The translations under genes were made by a program, and so were the position numbers. A DNA stretch of 64,000 bases, from assembly GCF_003004785.1 (NCBI RefSeq), contig NZ_PVZS01000007.1:124001-188000 (forward strand), given 5' to 3'. The DNA comes from Alsobacter soli. GTDB taxonomy: Bacteria > Pseudomonadota > Alphaproteobacteria > Rhizobiales > Beijerinckiaceae. Shown one piece after another: positions 57,960 to 64,000 of this stretch. The notes beneath the pieces are model-generated. The model searched no databases. It worked only from the letters and a program-made list of their open reading frames with translations, and was not told the origin of the DNA. How positions within the stretch are numbered: the stretch's first letter is position 1; each line of letters begins with the position of its first letter.

Positions 57960-58832
57960 CTAGCCTAGTCCCGTCCGCTCCTGGAAGGAGCGGATCTCGG
58001 CGGGCGAGAAGCAGGCCATTCGCAGGTCGCGCAGGTGGAGCCCGAAGGCGGCCTCGATCTGCGGGCCGAAGCGGGCGAAGATTTCGGCCATGTAGTAGTC
58101 GTGCCGGACGAGCGACTGGGCCAGGGTCACGATGGGCTTGTTGCGGGTGTGCGCGGCCACGACCTCCTGGTCGAGGCGCGCCGTCAGCATCTGGGCGTGG
58201 TCGACGGCCACCGTGAACAGGTTGTCGGCGGAGCCCATGCGCACGCCGTTGCCCTCGTGGATGTAGACGCGCCAGCGCTCGTTGAATCGGAACTCGTCGG
58301 CATCAGGTCCGAACAGCACGATCAGCGCCTCGACGCCCCGATCTGCGGCCTCCTGCAAGGCGGCCTTGTGGCGGCGAAGCACTTCGTCCGCCGCCTTGAT
58401 CCACAGCACGCTCTGGGCTTCGCGGATCAGGGTGTCGATCTTGTCGTGGACGCTCGCCTCGCCGCGCAGCGTCCAGACGTACTGGTCTTCCAGGGGCGGC
58501 GTCAGAGCGGAGAGCTGGTCGGCCAGGTCCGTGCAGAGATTGCGGGTCTGGCGCGCAATGGCGTCGAACAGCTGCTTGGGATCGGCCGCGACATAGCGGA
58601 TGGGGTTCTCGCTGACAGGCAGCACGGCGCCGCGCTGGGCGAGCGCCTCCAGCGCCTGGTAGGCGTTGGGGCGCGGCACGCCGGTGGTCTTGGAGATCTC
58701 GTAGGCGGTGGCGGGCGACTGGCGCACCAGCTGCACGTAGATCCTCGCCTCATAATCCGTGAAGCCGAGGCGACGCAGGTCAGCCGTCGCCTCGGTTCCT
58801 GTCGCTTGCGAAACGCTGAGCTTGCCGGCCAC
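57960..58832 (-). CDS. TrmB-family transcriptional regulator
   Basis: 290 residues from GTG 58832, which has GAGGAG eight bases upstream. The N-terminal TrmB winged helix (about 15-80: RRLGFTDYEARIYVQLVRQSPATAYEISKTTGVPRPNAYQALEALAQRGAV) is followed by a helical linker and a C-terminal PLD-like regulatory domain (about 120-290, SVLWIKAADEVLRRHK...). TrmB regulators bind sugars or organic acids and act as repressors or activators. It is the last gene of the minus-strand biotin-enzyme operon. The three TAGTTGCAATAGC-type palindromes around this locus are its likely targets. Confidence 0.87.
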   Translation of the reverse strand: MAGKLSVSQATGTEATADLRRLGFTDYEARIYVQLVRQSPATAYEISKTTGVPRPNAYQALEALAQRGAVLPVSENPIRYVAADPKQLFDAIARQTRNLCTDLADQLSALTPPLEDQYVWTLRGEASVHDKIDTLIREAQSVLWIKAADEVLRRHKAALQEAADRGVEALIVLFGPDADEFRFNERWRVYIHEGNGVRMGSADNLFTVAVDHAQMLTARLDQEVVAAHTRNKPIVTLAQSLVRHDYYMAEIFARFGPQIEAAFGLHLRDLRMACFSPAEIRSFQERTGLG

Positions 58833-58896
58833 TTCGAGATCTCCTCGTCCGGAGAGTGAGACGATTTTCGCCGCGGCCGCAAGCTTGCGCTGACGC

Positions 58897-59460
58897 TCAG
58901 GCCGAACGCCCCAGCCAACGCCAGGCCACGGGCGCCAGCGCCGCCGCAAGCGCCGCCTTGATGGCGTCGCCGACAAGGAAGGGCGCGACGCCCAGCGCCA
59001 CCGCCTTCGACGGCCCGACGAAGCCGGCGAGCCAGGCGGCGCCGAAGACGTAGATCGTCAGCGAGCCGGCCAGCATGGCGGCGGCGACGCGCAGCGGCGT
59101 GCGGCTCCAGCCGCGGCTCGCCAGGGCGCCCGCGAGGACGGCCGCGGGGAGGAAGCCCATCAGGTAGCCTCCCGTCGGCCCGACAAGCGTCGCGGGCCCG
59201 CCGGTGAACACCGGCGCGCCGACGAGGCCCTCGAGCAGGTAGGCCGCCACCGTCACGGCCGCAAGGCGAGGTCCGTAGGCCAGGCCGATCAGCAGCACCG
59301 CGAAGGTTTGCATGGTGACGGGCACGGGCCACATCGGCAGCGCGACATGGGCCGAAAGGCCGATCAGGGCCGAGCCGGCGAGCGCCAGCGCGCCGTCGCG
59401 CAGCAGGCGGTTGGAAGGCGCCCAGAGGGCGTCGGCGAAGACGGTGTCGCGGGTGGTCAT
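58897..59460 (-). CDS. bioY: Biotin transporter BioY
   Basis: 187 residues with six helices, the normal length of BioY. Characteristic motifs are MWPVPVTMQTFAVLLIGLAYGPRLAAVTVAAYLLEGLVGAPVFTGG and GPTGGYLMGFLPAAVLAG. It imports biotin as the S component of an ECF transporter or alone. Its ATG overlaps the stop of the biotin carboxylase gene (ATGA), so biotin import is co-expressed with a biotin-dependent carboxylase. Confidence 0.95.
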   Translation of the reverse strand: MTTRDTVFADALWAPSNRLLRDGALALAGSALIGLSAHVALPMWPVPVTMQTFAVLLIGLAYGPRLAAVTVAAYLLEGLVGAPVFTGGPATLVGPTGGYLMGFLPAAVLAGALASRGWSRTPLRVAAAMLAGSLTIYVFGAAWLAGFVGPSKAVALGVAPFLVGDAIKAALAAALAPVAWRWLGRSA

Positions 59461-60848
59461 GGCTTGTCTCCCGTGGCGAGCAACTGGGCGCGGCGGCTGT
59501 CAATGAATCCGGTGTGCACGTCGCCGGAGGCGAAGGCCTCGTCCGACAGGCAGGCGAGGAGGAATTCGCGGTTGGTGGCGATGCCCTCCACCGCGAAGGC
59601 GCGCAGGGCGTCGGCCGCCCGGCGGCGGGCGGCGGTCCGGTCCGGTCCCCAGGCGATCACCTTGGCGAGCATCGGGTCGTAGAAGGGCGTGACGAGATCG
59701 CCTTCGCGGTAGCCGCTGTCGATGCGCAGGTCGCGCGCAGCCTCCGGCGCTCGGAAGATGCGCAAGGGGCCCGGCGACGGCATGAACATCTTGGCCGGGT
59801 TCTCGGCATAGAGTCGGCACTCGATCGCGTGGCCCTTGGCGGCGATCGCCTCCTGGGCGAGCCGGCCGGGCTGGCCGGCGGCGAGCTCCAGCTGCATCGC
59901 CACGAGGTCGCGGCCGGTGATCATCTCCGTGACGGCGTGCTCCACCTGGATGCGGGTGTTCATCTCCAGGAAGAAGAACGCGAAGCTCTCGGCGTCCACG
60001 ATGAACTCCACCGTGCCCGCGCCCTCGTAGCGCACGGCCCGGGCGAGCCGCAGCGCGGCTTCCGCCATGGCGGCGCGGACGGGCTCCGGCAGCCCCGGCG
60101 CGGGACTCTCCTCGATCACCTTCTGGAAGCGGCGCTGGAGCGAGCAGTCGCGCTCGAAGAGATGCACGGCGGTTCCGTCCCCGTAGCCGAACACCTGGAT
60201 CTCGACGTGCCGCGCCTTGGGCACGAAGCGCTCCAGGAACACGGCGCCGTCACCGAAGGCCTTGGCCGCCATGGACTGGGTCGCCCAGACCGTGTCGGCC
60301 AGGGTCGCCGGGGCGTCCACCCGGCGCATGCCGATGCCGCCGCCGCCGGCGGCCGCCTTGACGAGGAGCGGATAGCCCACGCGCTCCGCCTCGGCGGCGA
60401 GGCCCTCTGTGTCTCCCTCGGCGAAGCGCCGGCTGCCGGGCACCACCGGCACGCCCGCCTGCTCGGCCAGGTCGCGGGCGCGCTGCTTGTCGCCCATGGC
60501 GCGGATCACCTCGGCGCGCGGGCCCACCCAGACCAGGCCGGCCGCCGCGACCGCTTCCGCGAAGGCGGCGTTCTCGCTGAGGAAGCCGTATCCGGGATGG
60601 ATCGCGTCGGCCCCCGCCTCGCGGGCGGCGGCCAGCACCTTGTCGGCCACGAGGTAGCTTTCGCGCGCCGCGGCGGGCCCGATGTGGACCGCGCGGTCCG
60701 CGGCCTGGACATGCGCCGCTTCGGCGTCCGCGTCCGAGTACACTGCGGCCGTCTCCAGCCCGAGCGCCTTGCAGGTGCGGAACACGCGCAGCGCGATCTC
60801 GCCGCGGTTGGCGACGAGCACGCGGCGGATGGGGCCGAGCCCGCTCAT
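59457..60848 (-). CDS. Biotin carboxylase subunit of an acyl-CoA carboxylase
   Basis: 463 residues. The biotin carboxylase N domain starts IRRVLVANRGEIALRVFRTCKALG. The ATP-grasp core has LLVKAAAGGGGIGMRRV, FLERFVPKARHVEIQVFGYG and EMNTRIQVEHAVTEMITG. A C-terminal domain follows. It carboxylates biotin carried by the 73-residue carrier encoded immediately upstream (their genes overlap by four bases). The carboxyltransferase partner is probably at 53874. The length fits free-standing AccC-type subunits without a carrier domain. Confidence 0.94.
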   Translation of the reverse strand: MSGLGPIRRVLVANRGEIALRVFRTCKALGLETAAVYSDADAEAAHVQAADRAVHIGPAAARESYLVADKVLAAAREAGADAIHPGYGFLSENAAFAEAVAAAGLVWVGPRAEVIRAMGDKQRARDLAEQAGVPVVPGSRRFAEGDTEGLAAEAERVGYPLLVKAAAGGGGIGMRRVDAPATLADTVWATQSMAAKAFGDGAVFLERFVPKARHVEIQVFGYGDGTAVHLFERDCSLQRRFQKVIEESPAPGLPEPVRAAMAEAALRLARAVRYEGAGTVEFIVDAESFAFFFLEMNTRIQVEHAVTEMITGRDLVAMQLELAAGQPGRLAQEAIAAKGHAIECRLYAENPAKMFMPSPGPLRIFRAPEAARDLRIDSGYREGDLVTPFYDPMLAKVIAWGPDRTAARRRAADALRAFAVEGIATNREFLLACLSDEAFASGDVHTGFIDSRRAQLLATGDKP

Positions 60849-61066
60849 GCCTCGATCCTCGCCACCACCGTGCCCTCGGTCACGGTGTCGCCCTCGGCGA
60901 CCAGGATCTCGACCACGACGCCGCTTTCGGGCGCCGAGACCGGGATCTCCATCTTCATGGATTCCATGATGAGGATCTGCTCGTCTTCCTCCAGCCGGGA
61001 CCCCGGGGCTGCGACGATCTTCCAGATGTTGCCGGTGATTTCCGTCTTGACGTCGACCAGGGCCAT
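60845..61066 (-). CDS. Biotin carboxyl carrier protein (small free-standing)
   Basis: 73 residues forming just the biotinyl domain. The biotinyl lysine is K38 in MESMKMEIP, and the flanking sheets EITGNIWKIVAAPGSRLEEDEQ and GVVVEILVAEGDTVTEGTVVARIEA are present. Minimal carriers of this kind serve acyl-CoA or similar carboxylases rather than the housekeeping AccB. It is the first gene of the operon with biotin carboxylase, BioY and the TrmB regulator. A palindromic operator lies 53-73 bases upstream. Confidence 0.94.
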   Translation of the reverse strand: MALVDVKTEITGNIWKIVAAPGSRLEEDEQILIMESMKMEIPVSAPESGVVVEILVAEGDTVTEGTVVARIEA

Positions 61067-61119
61067 GCGCGCCTCCTCCGGGACTGCTTGTTGAGGGCGA
61101 CCCTAGTCCAGCGTTTTAG

Positions 61120-61139
61120 TAGTTGCAATAGCGACAACG
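61120..61139. promoter_or_regulatory. Predicted TrmB-regulon operator 2
   Basis: TAGTTGCAATAGCGACAACG precedes the biotin carrier gene on the minus strand. It shares 17 of 20 bases with the site at 52709. Confidence 0.75.
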
Positions 61140-61223
61140 CACGACTGCGCGGCCTCGCCGGAGCCCTGCCTTGGCGCGCGCGTCGGCGCACGAGCGAACA
61201 CGGCCAGACAGCGGGAACAAAAG

Positions 61224-61243
61224 TAGTTGCATTAGCTGCAACT
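61224..61243. promoter_or_regulatory. Predicted TrmB-regulon operator 3
   Basis: TAGTTGCATTAGCTGCAACT contains the perfect inverted repeat AGTTGCA-TTAGC-TGCAACT. It lies about 80 bases before the Bug/TctC gene and shows the full symmetry of the operator. Confidence 0.75.
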
Positions 61244-61323
61244 AGTCACCATCATCCGCTCGCGCAGGGGCCGGAGAGCCCACGAAAAAGCGGACACGGG
61301 TGGCAACACGGGAGGTTCACGAC

Positions 61324-62292
61324 ATGGCGTCGTTCATCAAGGTCGCGGCCGTCGCCGTCGCCATCGCGGCTGCGAGCACCGCGGCCAAGGCCGAGTATCC
61401 GGACAAGCCGATTCGCTACGTCCTCCACGTCTCGCCTGGCGGCGCGACAGACGTCATGGCCCGCAAGCTGGGCATCGGCCTCCAGCAGGAGCTCGGGCAG
61501 CCTCTGGTCATCGACAACCGCGCGGGCGGACGCGGCGCGTCCCAGATGGCCGAGCTGAAGAACGCCAAGCCCGACGGCTACACCATCGGGAGCGTCACAA
61601 ACACCCACATCGCGGCGTTTCACCAGACGCTGAAGCAGTACAAGATCGACAGCGTCGATTGGATCGCCCGCCTTGCGGCCGAGCCCTACCTGATCGTCGT
61701 GCGCAACGACAGCCCCATCAAGAGCCTGAAGGACCTGGTCGAGAGCATCCGCTCCGCTCCCGGCAAGACGGTGATCGCCGGCTTCACTCGCGGATCGGGC
61801 AGCCACATCGCCTGGGAGATGCTGATGAAGGCCGCGGGCCTGCCCGGCAACGCGGCCAACTGGGTGCCCTACGACAGCGTCGGCGACGGCGTCACCGCGG
61901 TGCTGGGCGGCCATGGCGTGGCTACCGTCTCTTATGTGGACCTCGTGAAGGACCACGTCGAAGCGGGCAACCTGCGCGTCGTCGGCGTGATGACGGAATC
62001 GCGCATCGCCCAGTTCCCCGATGTGCCCACCTTCAGGGAGCAAGGCTTCGACGTGCCCACCGAATGGCAGCAGTGGCGCGGCGTCATCGGCCCCAAGGGC
62101 ATGCCGGCGGATGTGAAGCAGAAGCTCGCGGCGGCCATCGAGAAGGTGATGAAGTCGCCCGACATGCAGTCCTATCTGAAGACCGGCTCCCTGGAATACA
62201 GCTTCGCCGGCCCGGAGGACTTCACGGCCTTCGCCAGGAAACAGGACCAGATCACGGTCCAGTGGCTGCAACAGCTCGGCATGATGAAATAG
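61324..62292 (+). CDS. Bug-family tripartite tricarboxylate transporter binding protein (TctC-like)
   Basis: 322 residues. The signal peptide (MASFIKVAAVAVAIAAASTAAKA) is followed by the Bug fold: PDKPIRYVLHVSPGGATDVMARKLG, PLVIDNRAGGRGASQMAELKNAKPDGYTIG, and a conserved WRGVIGPKGMP. Such proteins bind organic acids such as citrate, glutamate or aromatic acids, often without a linked permease. ATG 61324 has GGGAGG eight bases upstream. The operator at 61224 suggests control with the carboxylase genes. It may serve the TctBA membrane subunits at 48289, which lack a local TctC. Confidence 0.9.
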   Translation: MASFIKVAAVAVAIAAASTAAKAEYPDKPIRYVLHVSPGGATDVMARKLGIGLQQELGQPLVIDNRAGGRGASQMAELKNAKPDGYTIGSVTNTHIAAFHQTLKQYKIDSVDWIARLAAEPYLIVVRNDSPIKSLKDLVESIRSAPGKTVIAGFTRGSGSHIAWEMLMKAAGLPGNAANWVPYDSVGDGVTAVLGGHGVATVSYVDLVKDHVEAGNLRVVGVMTESRIAQFPDVPTFREQGFDVPTEWQQWRGVIGPKGMPADVKQKLAAAIEKVMKSPDMQSYLKTGSLEYSFAGPEDFTAFARKQDQITVQWLQQLGMMK

Positions 62293-62346
62293 CAGCCTCC
62301 TTCCCTGCCGCTCGCGCGGCGGAGGATGGCGCGCTCGAAGGCTTCC

Positions 62347-63390
62347 ATGACCGCACAACGAACCTCCTGGGCCCTGCCGGGGCCCGTTCAAACCCTGGCG
62401 CCCGGCGTGCTCCTGTGCGCGGCGATCAGCCTGGCGGCTGTTGGCGTGCAGCGGGCCGAGGAGCGGTTTTTCGGCCACGGCTACGTCGAGGCCCTCGTGC
62501 TCGCGATCCTCGCGGGCGCGGCGCTGCGGAGTAGCTGGACGCCGGGCGTTGCCTTCCGGAAGGGAATCGCGTTCAGCGGCAAGACTCTGCTGGAGATCGC
62601 CGTGATGCTGCTCGGCGCCTCGATCAGCACCGCCGCCCTGGCGGCCGCCGGGGCGCCGCTGCTGCTCGGCATCCTGCTCGTGGTGGCCGCATCGCTGGTC
62701 ATCAGCTATGGGCTCAGCCGCGCCCTGGGTCTCAGCGCCACCATGGGCCTGCTGATCGCCTCCGGAAACGCAATCTGCGGCAACTCGGCCATCGCTGCGG
62801 TCGCCTCCGTCATTGAGGCCGACGCCGAGGACATCGCCTCCTCCATCGCCTTCACGGCCATCCTGGGCGTGATCGTCGTGCTCACCTTGCCGGTGGCGGC
62901 CGGTCTGCTCCGCCTTGACGAGATGCGCTACGGAGCCTTGGCGGGCCTGACCGTCTACGCCGTTCCGCAGGTGCTGGCTGCGACCGTTCCGGTCGGGCCC
63001 ATCGCCACCCAGCTAGGCACCGTCGTGAAGCTCGTGCGCGTCATGATCCTCGGTCCGCTCGTGTTCGGCGTGGCGCTGGCGCGCCGGGCCACGCGCGGCG
63101 CCCCGGGCCCCGCCGTGCGGTTCAGCATCTGGCGCTTCGTGCCGTGGTTCGTGGTGGGCTTCGTGGGCCTGGCCCTGCTCAGGGCGGCGGGCGTTATCCC
63201 GGAGCGCGCTCTTGCTCCCATCCAGACCACGACAGCCATTCTGACCATCATGTCCATGGCCGCCCTCGGCCTCGGCGTGGACATCCGCCAGCTGCGGCAC
63301 GTGGGCGCGCGCGTCACGGCCGCCGTGACGCTGTCGATCATGGCCCTGGCGACGATGAGCTATGTCCTGATCAGCCTGCTAGCCCCGTGA
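62347..63390 (+). CDS. YeiH/UPF0324-family membrane transporter
   Basis: 347 residues, about 10 helices. Family motifs are VYVEAL-type LAGAALRSSWTPGVAFRKGIAFSGKTLLEIAVMLLGASIS, GLLIASGNAICGNSAIAAVASVI, GALAGLTVYAVPQVLAATVPVG and a final MAALGLGVDIRQL. Members are annotated as putative sulfate or anion exporters, with little direct proof. The start at 62347 has GAAGG five bases upstream; ATG 62326 lies directly on a GGAGG and is unlikely. It follows the Bug gene by 54 bases and may be co-transcribed, so it may export a by-product such as sulfate or an organic acid. Confidence 0.85.
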   Translation: MTAQRTSWALPGPVQTLAPGVLLCAAISLAAVGVQRAEERFFGHGYVEALVLAILAGAALRSSWTPGVAFRKGIAFSGKTLLEIAVMLLGASISTAALAAAGAPLLLGILLVVAASLVISYGLSRALGLSATMGLLIASGNAICGNSAIAAVASVIEADAEDIASSIAFTAILGVIVVLTLPVAAGLLRLDEMRYGALAGLTVYAVPQVLAATVPVGPIATQLGTVVKLVRVMILGPLVFGVALARRATRGAPGPAVRFSIWRFVPWFVVGFVGLALLRAAGVIPERALAPIQTTTAILTIMSMAALGLGVDIRQLRHVGARVTAAVTLSIMALATMSYVLISLLAP

Positions 63391-63505
63391 GCGGCCCTGC
63401 CGTCCGGGCAAGCCTGCCGACATGCGGGCCAGCCCGGACGAGCCTTCGAGCTTCCAGGTCGGCCGGCCCGCCGAGCGATTGCAGAGCCGGCCTTCACGGG
63501 CGAGA

Positions 63506-64000
63506 TCAGACGATCTTCACCGACATGTCCGGCAGGCCCTCGATCTTGCACAACAGCACGTCGCCCTTCACCACCGGCCCGACGTTTTCCGGCGTGCCCG
63601 AGTAGATGATGTCGCCCGGCATGAGCTCGAACGCCTCCGACAGCTTGGCGATCTGCTCGGCCACGCTCCAGATCATGTTGGACAGGTTGCTCGACTGCTT
63701 CACCTGGCCGTTGACCGCCAGCGAGATCGCCCCCTTGGTGAAATGGCCGACCTTGTCCACCGGGTGGATGGGTCCCAGCGGCGCGGAATGGTCGAAGCTC
63801 TTGCCGATCTCCCAGGGCTTCTTCTCGTCGCCCATGGCCCGCTGCAGATCGCGCCGGGTCATGTCCAGGCCGACAGCGTAACCGAAGACGTGGTCGAGCG
63901 CCTTGTCCATGGGGATGTTGCGGCCGCCGCTCTTCAGGGCCGCCACCAGTTCGACCTCGTAATGGTAGTTCTTGGTCAGCGACGGATAGGGATGGTCCGC
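63506..64000 (-). CDS. Fumarylacetoacetate hydrolase family protein, C-terminal part
   Basis: The visible 165 residues match the FAH fold used by 2-hydroxyhepta-2,4-diene-dioate isomerases, oxaloacetate decarboxylases and acylpyruvases. The start of the gene is outside the window. Seen motifs are YHYEVELVAAL, VFGYAVGLDMTRRDLQ, KSFDHSAPLGPIHP and PGDIIYSGTPENVGPVVKGDV, the last being the typical FAH ending. The exact reaction is unclear. It is convergent with the YeiH-type gene. Confidence 0.9.
   Translation of the reverse strand, partial: ADHPYPSLTKNYHYEVELVAALKSGGRNIPMDKALDHVFGYAVGLDMTRRDLQRAMGDEKKPWEIGKSFDHSAPLGPIHPVDKVGHFTKGAISLAVNGQVKQSSNLSNMIWSVAEQIAKLSEAFELMPGDIIYSGTPENVGPVVKGDVLLCKIEGLPDMSVKIV

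Noticed and set aside
1-64000. tRNA, rRNA, CRISPR arrays, phage or transposase genes
   Set aside because: None was recognised when reading both strands. The repeated elements found are short palindromes and in-frame tandem repeats.

Overview
This is high-GC DNA from an alphaproteobacterium, most likely of the order Hyphomicrobiales. The order-level call rests on a PF02530-type porin, an F-ATPase zeta-like protein (DUF1476), MipA/OmpV and SorAB-type proteins, many ABC and Bug/TTT uptake systems, and two intergenic palindromic repeats of a kind common in this order. No rRNA, tRNA, CRISPR array, phage or transposase gene was seen.

1-9 kb: the end of a glutamate-1-semialdehyde aminomutase-like gene and a MipA/OmpV outer-membrane gene, then an eight-gene operon. 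It encodes a HAD phosphatase, an arginase-fold protein, an SMR-like protein, an alpha/beta hydrolase, a FemAB-like acyltransferase, a second SMR-like protein, a sensor kinase and a sigma54 activator. An exact -24/-12 sigma54 promoter lies immediately before it, with a palindrome further upstream. This is the best candidate for an undescribed, self-contained signal-response system. 9-17 kb: a catalase-like peroxidase, an L,D-transpeptidase lipoprotein, an FMN reductase, a DUF1330 protein, a PAS-like/PRPP-synthetase fusion, an aminoglycoside-phosphotransferase-like protein and a porin.

17-29 kb: a stress-like cluster. It holds an Orn/Lys/Arg decarboxylase with an AspT-type exchanger, secreted small proteins, a HlyD-type protein with a small membrane partner, polyphosphate kinase 2, a second AspT gene broken by one base in a G run, and a Spy/CpxP-like protein. 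A motif close to C(A/G)GTAAGATACT recurs in three intergenic regions here, each time pointing into a gene, so these genes may share one regulator or promoter class. A Gly/Trp/Tyr-rich protein and a zeta-like ATPase inhibitor follow.

29-47 kb: nutrient uptake. There is a sugar ABC transporter with an FGGY kinase, an argininosuccinate-lyase paralogue in an operon with a polar amino acid ABC transporter and a frameshifted GNAT gene, and a peptide-type ABC transporter in an operon with a GH51 arabinofuranosidase and an ArsR-like regulator.

47-64 kb: carboxylate catabolism. An IclR regulator diverges from TctBA and a SorAB-type sulfite dehydrogenase. Next come an SDR, an enolase-superfamily enzyme, an acyl-CoA carboxyltransferase, an ADP-forming CoA ligase, a TrmB-type regulator, BioY, biotin carboxylase, a biotin carrier protein, a Bug/TctC binding protein, a YeiH-type exporter and an FAH-family protein. 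Three nearly identical palindromic operators lie before the SDR/enolase pair, before the biotin genes and before TctC. They tie these scattered transcription units into one probable regulon for an unidentified carboxylic acid.
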